Below are positions 36,201 to 47,424 of a DNA stretch of 64,000 nucleotides, piece after piece. The notes beneath the pieces were generated by a model. The model saw nothing but the letters and a program-made list of their open reading frames with translations. It had not been told where the DNA came from and ran no database searches. The translations under genes and the position numbers were made by a program. Each line of letters opens with the position of its first letter. Positions within the stretch are counted from its first letter, which is position 1. Origin of the DNA: Plasmodium vivax (lineage: Eukaryota; Apicomplexa; Aconoidasida; Haemosporida; Plasmodiidae); the NCBI RefSeq assembly GCF_000002415.2, contig NC_009918.1, positions 1,302,001 to 1,366,000 on the forward strand, read 5' to 3'.

Positions 36201-39200
36201 GATGGTAGTCATGATGGAGGACGTGGTGTTATAATTATTCATACCATTGAATCTGGGGTCCTTACCAAGTAGGAACGCATCTGCTCCATCGGGGGCGACT
36301 CCCTCCAGTGCTCTGCTACCCCTCTCATTATTTCTAGCACTTCCATTAGCGCTACCACTTCCGCCATTTTGATGCACGAAATTTTCTCCGTAAAAATTAC
36401 CACAAGCATTATACGATTTGTTAAACATATGCACTTGCCCTGGGTTTAGGTATCCCCCGGAGTGGCTACCACTCTCCCCCAGGTAGTTCACCCCCATGGT
36501 GTTATTTTCATTAAAGTTGTTCCTAACAAATAGGTCATTTGTATTTATAGGCAAATTACGGCACTTTATAATATTACACTTGTTGTAATAATCAAACACG
36601 TTAATTTTAAAGTAGTTAAAGAGTAATTCGATTTCGAAAATTAAAATGGTCTTTAGCGACTGCGCTTCGTGTAGTTCCCCAAGCAGATTTAAAATGCCAA
36701 CGGTCCAAGGGTTGGGCGGCTTAAAAATCTTCGAATTTTTAATACTCTCTAAAATTTTACACACAGCTGGGAAGGTGACAATCAAGTAGCCATTATCATA
36801 CGAATATAAAATTAATTGCTTAATGTTCATATGCTTTGACATGAGTGGCTTGTTTCTCCCTATTGTTATTATGCCTATCCATGCCCCCAAATTTTTTAAG
36901 AGCAATCTATAGGTTGAGGAATCCTTCGTTATTTCGATGAAGTTTAATAAGGTGTTAAAAATTTCACACGACAAATGCGTAATGTGGTCAAATATTTTGT
37001 CCATTTTGATGGCACTCAGTAGGTGTAAATATATGAGCATATCTTCTGACGTTTTTTTTTTTATAATAAATTTTAACAAATTAAAGAAGAAAACGTCTCT
37101 CCTTATGATTACATCTTCCTCAATTTTTTTTTCCTCGTATCGGTCGTTTATCCCGGTGATGTACTTGCTGTCATCGTTTTCGTCTTCATCACTGCTGTCG
37201 AGGTAAAACTCCCCGTCTGTGCTTTCGCTCACGCATGTGTTTTCCTCCACTGGGTGGTCGTTACTCGTTTTGGCAAACGCGATGGGATTTACGTCCTCCT
37301 CATTATGCCCACAATTGGGCGATTCACTTTGCCGCTGATTTGTTGCACCTGCTGCACTGTTAGGGAGATCCTCTTGCCCAAATTCGTTTATGGCACCCCC
37401 GTCGCTTTTACTTCCGTTGCTCTTATGGGCGGCGTCCTTCGAGTCGTTTTTTTTCTTCTTCTGGGGGCTGGCGGCTTCTACCGCTGGGTCTTCCTTACCC
37501 TTCTTCAAATTCTTCCCTTGCTTGTCAGCCGAGCCACTCTTATCCTCCTGGGCGGGGGTGTGGTCAGCGCCCTTATTTTGGCACTTCAATTCGCCTTGCG
37601 CGTTGGGGTTCCCTTCTGCCGATTTATCCTCGCCCTCCTTTTTATTCTTCGGGTCGCTCTTATCATTAGTGCTACCTACCCCGTTCGCACTGCTGGCATT
37701 ATTCGCGTCGCTGGAGTGGGATTCGTTGAGGCTTCCGCTCTTCTCTCCCTTTTCACCTTTTTCGCCCTTCTCACCCTTGTCGTTATTCTTCTTATTCTTT
37801 TTTTTCTTCTTCGGCTCGGCCTCCTTCTTCGGTTCGCTGGCCTCGTTCGCCCCGTTCACCTCGCCCGTTTCACCCACTTCGCCGCCGCTACTACCACTGT
37901 TGCTCTTCCTCTTCTCCGCGCCGCCACTAACCGGTGTGCCCTTTTCACGAACCTCGTGCTGCCCAATGTGGCCACCTTCCAACTTGGCTACTTTATCGGA
38001 CGCCCCGTCGGCACTCCCCTGAGTGTTGCCATCACCATTGTTTGCGTTTCCAGAGGGGGAGATGGTAGTCCTTTCCTTGCCTGCCACCTTTTCCTCCTTC
38101 TTGACGAGCCCCTTCTTAATCTGTATCAACCGCTTCAATTGCCTTCCCTTAATTTTGATACTCTCCGGGTTAATGTCTTTTAAAATTTTGGCTAGCTTAC
38201 ACATGAATTTCTTGGTAATAATTTGCTCAATCATATATTTTTTATTTTGGTATATTTCATTAAAGGCAATGTTTAGCAAGTTCAGGGTGTTGGCTTCATT
38301 ATAGTTGAGACTATCCTCTAAATTTTGGTTCATTTGTTTGTCACTTGGTATGTTCTCCTTCATGGTCACGAGCATCTTGCTACCCTCTGCATCTAGTTTT
38401 AAACCCTCCTTGTTGTAAAGTACCCACTCGTTCTTACCCATGTGGTTAAAATTGTCATTTTCCTGCTTACCCAATTCGTTCACATTCATTTTGAGGTACC
38501 CATTCTGCACCATCTTCTCTTCTTCATATTTTTCTTGCAGACTTCTATTTATAAAGTAGCCGTTATTTTTCTTCTCTTCGTGAAATTTGCTCCCATTTCC
38601 GCTCACGCTCAAATTGCCAGTCATATGCAGATACATTTTTTCCTTATGTTCATTGTAGAACATATCTCCGCTGTTTTGCATCATGACATTGTTTCCGTAG
38701 TTTATGTAATGCTCTTTTATATTTCCTACGTCCATGTGGGTGGTGCCTCCCCCCCCTGGGCCTCCTCTCATAGGCTGCATGGCGTAGTTCCCTTCATACA
38801 CGCTGTTATTATTACTCGGGTTGAACAGGGCGTTACTACCTGTGTTGCCGCTAATACCATTTGCGCTGCCCAGGCTGTTTTCCACGTGCATGTACTTGGG
38901 GTTGTTGCCGTCCATATTGCCTCCATTCGTCATGTTAAAATTGTTGTTGCACATGTGAAGGAATTCGTTGTTGTTCAGGTTGAAGAACGCCCCCCCGTTG
39001 TTGTGGGGGTCGGCGAAGCTGCTCATGCTGTTTAGGGAGCTCATGTCGTTTGGGGTTCCCATTCCGTTCGGGCTGCCAATTCCGTTTGGGCTGCCAATTC
39101 CGTTTGGGCTGCCAATTCCGTTTGGGCTGCCAATCCCGTTTGGGCCGCCCATCCCATTTAAGCCGTACATGCCGTTTAGGCCGCTTGGCCCGCCTGGCCC

Positions 39201-41591
39201 GCTTGGCATAGCCATCCCGTTCAATCCGCCTGACACGCCCATCCCATTCACCTGGCTAAACATCCTCATCTCCATGTTGCTCGTGTTGCAACTGTTCATG
39301 CTGTCATCGATGCTCATGAAGCTGTCATTATTATCAAAAGCGTTCGAAGAGCTTCCGAACATTTTGCTATTCACATTATTGGGTAACTCATTCATTCTGC
39401 CCACAGACGAAGCGGTGTTGCATTTCGTTCTGTTCTTTGCTTTTCCCGAAATGATGTTCGCATACGAGAGGACATTACTTTGGTGGCTCTCCACACTTCC
39501 GCAGGGGTAGGCGGTGCTGCTATTCGTATTACTAGCCACACTCCCGCTAGCAGCATTGTTACTTGCACTGTTGGAGGTGTTCCCAGGGGCGGAAGCACTA
39601 TTGGCGGTGATCGCAGAAGTGGCCCCACTATTGGCGGTGTTCGCAGAAGTGGCCCCACTATTGGCGGTGTTCGCAGAAGTGGCCCCACTGTTGCTGTTCT
39701 TCCCGTTGTTGCCTTTACTCATCATGGGATCCTTCACATTCTTCTTTTTCTTGTCCCCCCTTCCGATCGCGTTATCCTTCGTGCCGCAGTCATTTCTCCT
39801 ATCCGCGCTGTTATTTTTTCGATTTCCCCCTTTGCTGCTTTTGTTGGTATCCTTGCTGTCGTTTTCGTCATCCTCCTTATTGCTTTCGTTGTCGTCATCC
39901 TTATGGCCATCCTTCCGCCCATCTCTCCGACCATCCCTGTGACCATCCTTATCATCATCCTTGCCGCTATCCCGGCTGCTGTTCCCATTCCTATTCCCGC
40001 TGCTACTTCCGTTTCCGTTACTGCTATTGTTCCCGCTGCTGCTGCTATTATTATTGGCGTTGGCATTTCCCCTATAATTGTTAACCTCTTTGCTGTTCCC
40101 ATCTGCTGCCTTGTTCGTACCGCCCCCTTTGCCGCCGCTGCTGTCTTGCTTCTTCCTGCAGCTGCTGTTATTCGGGTTCCGTATCTGCAGCTTGGTTTCC
40201 TCAGCTGGGGGTACATCCACGTTTGGAAGGGCAGTGGTGCCGTGGACCCTTTCGACCACATCGCTGTCAACTTCGACCGCGTTCACGCCAATCTGATCAA
40301 CGCCTTTCGGGGGGGTGGTCCTGCTGCCCCTCACTGGATCAATGCTACTTAACCAACCGGGGATGCCATTCCTTTCCTTCCAGTTTGCATTTGCACTTAC
40401 ATGGGTGATGCCACTGGGGCGATTGACCCTAGTTACCTTGGTGACGCTGGCAACGTTACTCTCGTCGTTCACTCTGCTCACATTGTCGCTACTACCCCGT
40501 GAGGTCCTCGAAAGGGATGCATGCCTCGAAGGGGGTTCACAACTGTCGGTGTGATCCACGTCAGCACCGCTGTCGCAAAAATGGTTATACACATCCTCCG
40601 TTGCATCTGTGTTATTACTGTGCAGAATGCCCATGTGATGCTGACCGCTACCCACACTGTATTCATCACTTTCGTCACTGCTTCGTTCACTTATTATCCT
40701 TTTGCTAGCCTCGATCGATAAGTGCCCAGCTTGTTCTTCCACGCAGGGGTGCAAATCTACCCCGTATACACAACTTGCGGGGGTAACAATTGACGTGGGG
40801 GTATTTTCACCGTTCGCTAGCTTCCTATTTACCTCCTGTGAACACGGGGAATAATTAACCTTGTCATTCCTATTTTTTTGCTCCACAGGGGTAACCCCAT
40901 TTGGTGTGCACCAATTGCTACCCTGTGTTTGATCATCACTGTTGACACGACTCCGCGGGTCGTTTTTTTCACTGAGGGGTACATCCCGTTCGAATGGACG
41001 GGGGCCACCCTTGCGCCCATTCCGCCCAGCACCCTTTACGCCATTCGTTACGCCATTTTTTATGCCATTTTTGATTCTATTCCTGCTGGGCTTGTTCCTC
41101 GAATGGCCTTTACTTGTGGAGCTTTTAAACTTCCCCGTGTGAGTGGACCCTCGGTTGGTATAGCTGCGGCGGGTTATTGCACTACCAGTGCTGCTGCGGC
41201 TGGTGCTGCGGTTGGTGCTCCGACTGGTCAGGCGGCCAACGCTGCCTCTAACGCTGTCACTCGCGTCCGTCGGGTGGTACGCGCTCACATCGTTACTTGC
41301 GCAGCTGTGGTTGCCGGTTTTTGCGCCCTCACTCTCTTCCTCATTGTCAGCGTTCGTGGAGTTGTCGTCGCAACAGAAGGTGGCTTTGCTCACATGCCCA
41401 CAACTACCTTTTACAAGGCTTCCCTTTCCAAGGCTTCCCTTTCCAAGGCTTCCCTTTCCGCAATTACCCTTTCCAAAGCTTCCCTTTCCGCAACTACCCT
41501 TCCCACAGCCATTGCCCTTCTTGGTAATAAAACAAAAGTGCTGTTTTATACTCATAAAATGGGTGCCTTTGTCATGATAATCCATTCTCAT
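27254..41591 (-). CDS. NOT1-G: CCR4-NOT complex scaffold NOT1-like, probably NOT1-G, two exons
   Basis: Model: exon 1 41591-27493, intron 27492-27348 (GTAAGG...CCCGCAG), exon 2 27347-27254; 4730 residues. NOT1 scaffolds the cytoplasmic deadenylase complex. Domains in order: a low-complexity N-terminus (1-1100); a short helical segment (about 1100-1160); KGEKGEK repeats (about 1260); the MIF4G CAF1-binding domain (about 1490-1670; LLKNLGAWIGIITIGRNKP, KPPNPWTVGILNLLGELHE); Asn/Gly insertions; DUF3819, the CNOT9-binding domain (about 2245-2435; AFDSAIKEIITSVVDR); long GNYQ, NHVN and ASSPNF repeats (2500-3060); helical regions (about 3230-3380 and 3430-3560); and the C-terminal NOT module (about 3965-4730), ending RYPNSHTHYFSCLILFLF, HRPHPWGLLITFIELIKN. 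The 94-base exon 2 completes this with FHFWECPFVHAATEIKKLFQ, matching the family's FW...H...EI.KLFQSVA ending. Plasmodium has two NOT1 genes; only gene order points to the gametocyte paralogue NOT1-G. An in-frame TAA lies just before the ATG. Confidence 0.93.
32415..32550 (-). repeat. Coding SPNFAAS repeats in NOT1-like protein
   Basis: Six units of 21-24 bases encode Ala-Ser-Ser-Pro-Asn-Phe-Ala and variants (about residues 3014-3058). Ser-Pro steps could be phosphorylation sites, but that is only suggested by composition. Confidence 0.85.
33890..34085 (-). repeat. Coding GNYQ / VANFASGG repeats in NOT1-like protein
   Basis: On the minus strand about nine Asn-Tyr-Gln-centred units of five to eight codons encode variants of AGNYQ, HVANYQ and VANFASGGNYQ (about residues 2503-2567). 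Repeated words on the plus strand read ttggtagttcgcc or ttggtagttcccc. They lie just after DUF3819, in a segment with no counterpart in other NOT1 proteins. Confidence 0.85.
39050..39165 (-). repeat. Coding GSPNGI / GxNGM repeats in NOT1-like protein
   Basis: Tandem 18-base units encode Gly-Ser-Pro-Asn-Gly-Ile (about residues 810-848), grading into GGPNGI, GLNGM and GTPNDM variants. A separate run of ANSGATSANT repeats lies at about 39590-39690. Both are in the disordered N-terminal third. Confidence 0.85.
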
Positions 41592-42429
41592 ATTTTAATG
41601 GTACAAGGGGGTCATATTTAACGTAGCGCATCCGAGCAGGGGAGTCACTCGCGCACGGATGTGTGCATATGTCGGCGCAGTTCTGCGTGCACACATGCAT
41701 ACATCTCACGAGTGCAAGTGCGTGTGCCTTCCTCCCTCAGCTTCTGATCATCCACAATTGCTGCGTTTAGGAACAATGTGACAAATTCAAAAGGGGCTAT
41801 TCGTCGAAAAGTGGAGGGGCGGCCAAACGTTCAAGCGGCGAAAAACAAAGGAGTTAAAAATGCCTTGCATTCGCGCAACTCGAGCCGATTAAAAAATATG
41901 CCACAAGGATGCAGCGGCTACATACGTGCATGTACGTCCTCAACGTGGAAAAAATGCACATGTACAATTTGTTGGTCCCCAGTTGTTAAAAAATGCAAAC
42001 CGCGCGATGCCACGTGGAGGGGGAAACGCCGCAAAAAGCCGCTATGTGCCGCAAAAGGCCGCTATGTGCCGCAGAAAGCTGCTACGTACTGCTGAACAAC
42101 GATGAACAACGCGGCATGGCGCTGAATACTGTCACGTGGTGATGGAAGATGGAAGAAACCTCAAAAGAGGGGAAATGAACGAAGGGGGGCATACATAAAT
42201 GTAAAAAAAAAAGGGATGCAGGAAACGAATGAAAAACTGCAGCGCGCAAAATGTGACACAAACTGAACTGTGGAGAGGCGCGCACGCGAAAATGAAACAC
42301 AGGAGCGAGCGCTGGCACGAACACGAACGAGAAGCACAAAAATGTAACAGGAAAAAAATAAAACAAAGTAAAACGAATGAACATGAAATGTAAGGAAAAA
42401 AACGAATAGAAAAAAATGCAGAAAAGTGG

Positions 42430-42520
42430 AATAAAATGAAGAAAAAATGAAGAAAAATGAAGAAAAGTGAAGAAAAGTGAAGAAAAGTGAAGAAAAATGA
42501 AGAAAAATGAAGAAAAACGA
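42430..42520. repeat. Purine-rich ~10-base tandem repeat (gaagaaaagt / gaagaaaaat)
   Basis: About nine units of gaaga4-5(g/a)t run head to tail. The opposite strand gives a spurious phenylalanine-rich reading frame (42082-42636), which I do not accept as a gene. Confidence 0.9.
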
Positions 42521-42623
42521 ATTCTGAAAAATGTAAACGTAAAAATATTCAAATAAAACGGCAAACAAGTCATCATATCCAAATGCCAGTTTCGCGCGAT
42601 TACGTGTATGCAGTGACATGGCA

Positions 42624-43405
42624 GTACGTACAGCACAGCGCAGCCCCGTACAGAGTACAGTGTGGTACGGCACAGTACAGCGCAGCGCAGCGTACGTACG
42701 TACTATTACTATACCGTGCGAGTGACCAACTGGGTACACGTACATATGGGCGTATGCATACTTATATTATAGTCATTTTACGCTATCCGAAAAGGAAAAA
42801 AAAAAAAAAAACAAGGCGTGGTGCAATGCGTACGTTTTTACGTACAGCATGTACGTACATACGTACATATGTATGTATGTATACTACTGTACGCGTTTAT
42901 TTGTGCTTCCCGCATTGTACGCTTTGAACGAAAAAGGCGCGCTTGCGGCCGTGCATGTAGCGCGGCGGCTATGAAGTACCAGCATGTGGAGATACGAAGT
43001 AGGAAAAAAGGCAAGTATCAAAATATGCAAGTAGCAAAAAAGGCGAGTAGCAAAAAAGGTGAGTAGCAAAAAAGGCGAGTAGCAAAAAAGGCGAGTAGCA
43101 AAAAAGGCGAGTAGCAAAAAAGGCGAGTAGCAAAAAAGGCGAGTAGCAAAAAAGGCGAGTAGCAAAATATGCAAGTGCCAAAAAATGCAAGCATCAATAT
43201 ACAAACTGCGGCATGCATCATGCAGCATGGCGTATGCAAAAGCCCCCATAACATGGCAGCATTCGCGCGCTCGCGTACGTACGTACGTTTATGCGCCTGC
43301 GCTTGTGTACCCATGCATTCGCATATCTCATGCCCTTCTTTTACTCGCCCGCCTGGCGCAAACCCTTTGCACGCCCCCCCAGCTGTAGTACACGTACGTA
43401 CGTAC
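42624..43405. promoter_or_regulatory. Dense cluster of GTAC motifs upstream of the NOT1-like gene
   Basis: By hand count, 27 GTAC tetranucleotides fall in 782 bases, many as gtacgtac runs (42624, 42692, 42850, 43274, 43393). At this base composition about three would be expected. GTAC is palindromic and is reported as the core of motifs bound by the gametocyte-commitment factor AP2-G. The cluster starts about 1.0 kb upstream of the NOT1-like ATG. Regulatory use is inference; simple-sequence expansion is the alternative. Confidence 0.4.
43034..43161. repeat. 16-base tandem array, eight copies
   Basis: Eight head-to-tail copies of gcaaaaaaggcgagta occur, one with a single base change (ggtgag). 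Diverged copies flank it on both sides (about 43002-43033 and 43162-43200, with atatgcaagt variants). The unit length is not a multiple of three, and the periodic frames on the minus strand are by-products. There are no spacers, so it is a minisatellite. Confidence 0.95.
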
Positions 43406-43607
43406 ATACAATATGCTGGGCTATATACGCATAGCATACACGTATGTAGCATACATGCGCACGCTCATACATGCATAGCAACGGAGTGCACGTCGAAGGG
43501 CCAGCACTCCAAGTGAGATGAAAAACGCTCGGCAAATGCATGCCCAACTGCAAAATTTGCATTCGCTTTGGCGAACGCACGAAAGGCAGCCAATTTAGGG
43601 AAAATTA

Positions 43608-43700
43608 AACGAAGCGGTAAAGGAAGGTACAACGAAGCGGTAAAGGAAGGTACAACGAAGCTGCAAACGAAGCTGCAAACGAAGCGGCAAACGAAGTGGT
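43608..43700. repeat. Diverged ~22-base and ~13-base acgaagc(g/t)g-type repeats
   Basis: Two and a half copies of a ~22-base unit (aacgaagcggtaaaggaaggtac) pass into about four shorter copies (acgaagc(t/g)gcaa). Noncoding. It lies in the same repeat-rich upstream region as the GTAC cluster. Confidence 0.8.
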
Positions 43701-45343
43701 TTCGCCCATCCAGAGAATTTTTACAGCCCCCATTTTGCATTTCGATTAAGAAGGCAATTTGCAGCCCCTCCACATGCGTTTTAAATGCCCTTCTCGCAAA
43801 GGCAAACTTGCTAGAAAAAAACGTACGTTATGTGAAGCAACCAAAAGGTACAGCAGAACGGTGGGGATTGAGGAAAAAAAAAAAAAAAAAAAAAGAAAGA
43901 AAGAAAGAATATAAGAAAGAGAGGATAACGATCATGGCAGTAGAAAGAGAAAGGATAACGAATGGGTAAAATAGTTCAAAAGGGAAACATTAAGTGTGAT
44001 AAGCAGGCCAACTAGGAACCTGTAAAAGATGCGAACAGGGGAGGCGCGCGGGAAGAGTACTGCAGGGAGGCTTTCCACATGTGCTGTAAATTTACATAAG
44101 GTAAAAATGGCCGCTTGGGTTATTTCACAAGTACAGTTAAATGTGCGAAAAGGAAAAAAAATTACATAAGGGAAAAAAACACCAAAGGTTACGTACATTA
44201 TGTATGCATGTATTTATGTTGGTATAGGTGTCACCCACCCTTTTTACATACCGCTTTCCAAATCTGTTCTTTTGAAAAATCCTTGTCGGGGGGTACACAA
44301 CGTAGATCTGTGAACTCACGGGGGGTCTTCTTTCCCCGCATGTGCAGTTACACTTATGGTTCATTTTTTACGCCCCACTAAAAGGGTTTCATCAATTTTG
44401 CAAAATTGCCGTAATGGGGGAATCACTTCGGGGCACATTCAAAGGGAAAGAAATAAAAAAAGAAAGCGCAAAAGTTGCACTAGTCGGTGTGTACATAAAC
44501 GAGTATGCTTCGCCTGTTATTCTTTTTACTCATTTATGCTGGCACATGTTTATACCTACACATGCGTGTGTATTTACACGCTGATTCGCAGATGTACAAT
44601 TATCGACTGGTGAGGAGCGGTGGGGACGCTTCTGAGGTGCTAAGCTGGCGCGCACGTTTTTCGCGGCGGCCAAAGTGGAATTCGTCCCGTTTGTAAGTCA
44701 CGCGTGTTGGTTAATGTTCCATTGCTTCCACTGCGGTTACTATTCTCTCGTCATTACATTATATTACATTACACTATATTGTATTGTATTACTTTTCTTT
44801 TTTCTTTTTGCTGTTCCCGTCATGCGCATGGCCCGCTGAACGAACACATGTGGGCGTACCTCCCGTGCAACGGACTGGCACAACATTCAGGCGATATGCA
44901 TATCCGATGAGTGGAAAACAAATTGTAAAAAAAAAAAAAAAAAAAAAGGGGGAAGAAAAAAGGAAGTAAACCTTTGCAGAGCACGCAACTGAGGCAGTCA
45001 TTGCTCCTTGCTAGTGTACAAAAAAGGTACATTAATGTACAGATATTTTTTCACACATGGGGAAGCTTTTCCCCGCGGCGTTGCTTCCACCCATTAGGGG
45101 TCTTCAAATGTGCGGGCAAATAACACCAGTGTGAGAAGCGAGTGTGTTACGAAGCGATCACGAAAAAACGTGCCAAACGGGGGAAAAGGCGCAACATGCC
45201 CATTATATTATCCCCGCGTGATGGGGTACTTATAGGTCATTTAAAGCTATATATATGCGATGCAGACAGGCGGCACATACGCATCGTGGCAACGAATCAG
45301 CTCTACCCGTGACGTCAGCTCCTCCTTTTTTTTTCCCTCCAAA

Positions 45344-46294
45344 TTAAGACTCATCCGTGTAACCAGATAGGAAAACTTTCAAAAATTCGTAGCCATATTT
45401 CTTTATTTTATCTTCCCCAAATCCTGTGAGATTCAAATTTTTTATGTCGTCGATCGAGTTGGGGCGATGCAAAAGGAGCAGTTTTAAATTCTTTGTGCTG
45501 ATTACTTTTTCCGGATCTGCAATATTATTCCATTTTGACAAATTAACTCTGCATTGTAGTAAATTTTTTAGCAAGCTGCCATCTTTGCTATTAGTAGGTG
45601 TTCGTGATGGGGTCTCCACCTTTGTCTCGCTTGCTCGCTTAACGGAATTGCTTTCGTAGGGGGTTGCCGATGCGCTGCTTACTGTGTGCGCTTCGCCCGA
45701 AGTGGATACGTTCTTATAACTGGGCGGGTCGTCCCGGCTGAGACGGCAGTAATTATTCCGTACGCTGCTACCTCTCACGGGGTTATCCTCATATGGCTGA
45801 TCAGGAGGATGCTTATACGTGTTGCCATGTGCCCTGTACAGGTAATTCACGCCGCTCTCATTATTAGCCTGTTTGTCGTAGTTGGGACCGTCCTGCTGGT
45901 ACACAGTGGTATGAGGATGAGGCTGATCAAACAGGCTTCCCTCCACCGAAACGTTGTTATGCAAAGCATCCTTCGGCACTCTGCTGAATTGGTGGTAGGT
46001 GTACTCCTCCTTGTTGACCTTCTTATTGGTCATTTGGTTTGCCCCCCTATCGGCGTTATAGCCTAGGTGCTTCTCCTCTGCATCGCCATGATGGTCCAAC
46101 GTGTCCGTCAATTTTAGCAACTCGTTGAGACTTAGGTATGAATTGGGCGGACAGGCGTACCGAACCTTCCTGTCATTTAAATAATTTCGAATGTTCACAT
46201 TATTTGACGCGCTGTAGTACTTGTATGGGATGTTGTTGTCCTCTAGCGATTTTATCTGCTCATGCAGGTTATTTATTACTTTTCCCTTCTTCAT
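45344..46294 (-). CDS. Orphan protein with C-terminal HRDC-like domain
   Basis: A single open frame encodes 316 residues. The first 80 residues are fairly conserved in style (VINNLHEQIKSLEDNNIPYK; KVRYACPPNSYLSLNELLKL). The middle (80-235) is a polar Asn/Ser/Tyr-rich linker. The last ~70 residues (about 243-312) look like an HRDC domain, the small helical nucleic-acid-binding module of RecQ helicases, RNase D and Rrp6. They start SLLKNLLQCRVNLSK, pass through a linker and helix ISTKNLKLLLLHRPNSIDDI, and end NLTGFGEDKIKKYGYEFLKV, which fits the family's RP-x-x-x-x-x-L-x-x-(I/L)-x-G-(F/V)-G-x-x-K-(I/L)-x-x-Y-G pattern. No helicase or exonuclease domain accompanies it, so it may be an accessory subunit of an RNA- or DNA-processing complex. 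An upstream exon cannot be ruled out. Confidence 0.85.
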   Translation of the reverse strand: MKKGKVINNLHEQIKSLEDNNIPYKYYSASNNVNIRNYLNDRKVRYACPPNSYLSLNELLKLTDTLDHHGDAEEKHLGYNADRGANQMTNKKVNKEEYTYHQFSRVPKDALHNNVSVEGSLFDQPHPHTTVYQQDGPNYDKQANNESGVNYLYRAHGNTYKHPPDQPYEDNPVRGSSVRNNYCRLSRDDPPSYKNVSTSGEAHTVSSASATPYESNSVKRASETKVETPSRTPTNSKDGSLLKNLLQCRVNLSKWNNIADPEKVISTKNLKLLLLHRPNSIDDIKNLNLTGFGEDKIKKYGYEFLKVFLSGYTDES

Positions 46295-47424
46295 TTTGTG
46301 AAGGGGTGTGGGAGCGGGGCCAGCGCGGCGGGGCTAGCAGAGCGAGGCTAGCGGAGCGTCTCGCACATCAGCCGAAGTGATAACCCCCCCAAATAGCCCC
46401 TCCCCGTGCACACAAAATGGCTACGAAAAAAGGGGACAACGGAACAGCGGCTAACTCGCAATTTTTCTGCCGCATTGTGCAAAGGGAAGGGGGACAAACC
46501 GGCGGATAGGCCTCTACCCAGTTGCACTTCACAAGGGAGGAAAAAAAAAAAAAAACTCCAAAATGGGCAAGCTTACCAAACGGGCGGCATAAATCACCCA
46601 ATGTGTACAAACATTTTGCAGACCATGCGAAGATTTTCACCCTTAGTGACAGCGCGGACTGCCCATTTTTTATGAATTGCAATGCACACCTTTTTATTAT
46701 CCTTCCATAAGGAGGGGCACAAATGGGTAAAAAAAAAAAAAAAAATCCCTTTCCATTTTATACTTCCAAAAAATACGCTCTCCGTCCGCCAGGAGTTTCA
46801 AAAATGGACTGTAATTTTTTAACGTGTGAAAATAGGGGCTATCATTTTTTTATATATGGCCCATATGTGCGAATGTGCGTGTTGCAAAGGTTTGGAGAGC
46901 AATGGCAGAGGTAGATGCAACGCGATTCAACTCAGCTAAATCGTTGCAGTTCTTTTCTGTTTTGTGGGGATCCCCCCCCCATTTCAGCCACAATAGTGCC
47001 TTTTTACATCACATAATGAATGAACTTTTTTGAGCCCTGCCTCATCGGACACACCCCAACCACCCATGAGGGATAAAAAGGTATGCAACATTCTTGTTCG
47101 TCTCTACGAACTGGTAAACTCATTTACTTGTGCTATATCGTTAGCGAGGTCCGTACACAGATGGGCTAATTTTCCTTCTTTTTTTTTTTTAGCCCTCTTT
47201 ACAGTAGTAGCCGTTGCTGCGCTTCATAACTGGCTAAAGGGGTTCTAATAACGCGGCTTTTATAACGTTTAGAGTGGAAAAAAGGAGTAGGGGCAAACTG
47301 ATGCACAGGTAGGCAGACACACGTGTGGGAGGAAGCACATGTGGGAAGAAGCACATGTGGGAAGAAGCACATGTGGTTAGCCGCTAAGTGGCACCGCACC
47401 TTGACAACCGCCACGCGCCACCAT
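46295..47424. other. Intergenic region upstream of HRDC-like gene, 3' of alveolin gene
   Basis: 1.1 kb between two minus-strand genes. A tracts lie at 46541-46554 and 46729-46745, a T11 tract near 47180, and a 16-base tandem repeat sits 60 bases beyond the alveolin stop (separate entry). It presumably holds the promoter of the HRDC-like gene. No gene is supported. Confidence 0.65.
47324..47374. repeat. 16-base repeat with CACATGTG palindromes
   Basis: Three tandem units of gaagcacatgtgggaa, plus a diverged fourth (cacacgtgtgggag), lie just downstream of the alveolin gene stop. Each carries the 8-base palindrome CACATGTG, so the array reads the same at its core on both strands. Confidence 0.85.

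Larger units (their letters stand above)
41592..45343. other. Long repeat-rich upstream region of the NOT1-like gene
   Basis: This is the largest gap in the window, 3.75 kb between two minus-strand genes. No protein gene is supported. From the NOT1-like start outward it holds ccgctatgtgccgcaaaa-type repeats (42025-42080), a purine-rich ~10-base gaagaaaagt array (42430-42520), a GTAC-rich stretch (42624-43405), a 16-base array (43034-43161), a ~22-base acgaagcggtaaaggaaggt array (43608-43700), A21 at 43875-43895, and catta/ctata simple sequence (44755-44792). Proximal parts are probably promoter and 5' leader of the NOT1-like gene; the distal end is the 3' flank of the HRDC-like gene. Confidence 0.65.

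Noticed and set aside
42082..42636. Minus-strand 184-codon Phe-rich open frame
   Set aside because: It reads the complement of a purine-rich gaagaaaagt tandem array; its translation is only repeat periodicity and has no start context or splice support.
43034..43161. CRISPR-like direct repeats
   Set aside because: Units are contiguous with no unique spacers and the genome is eukaryotic; it is a minisatellite.
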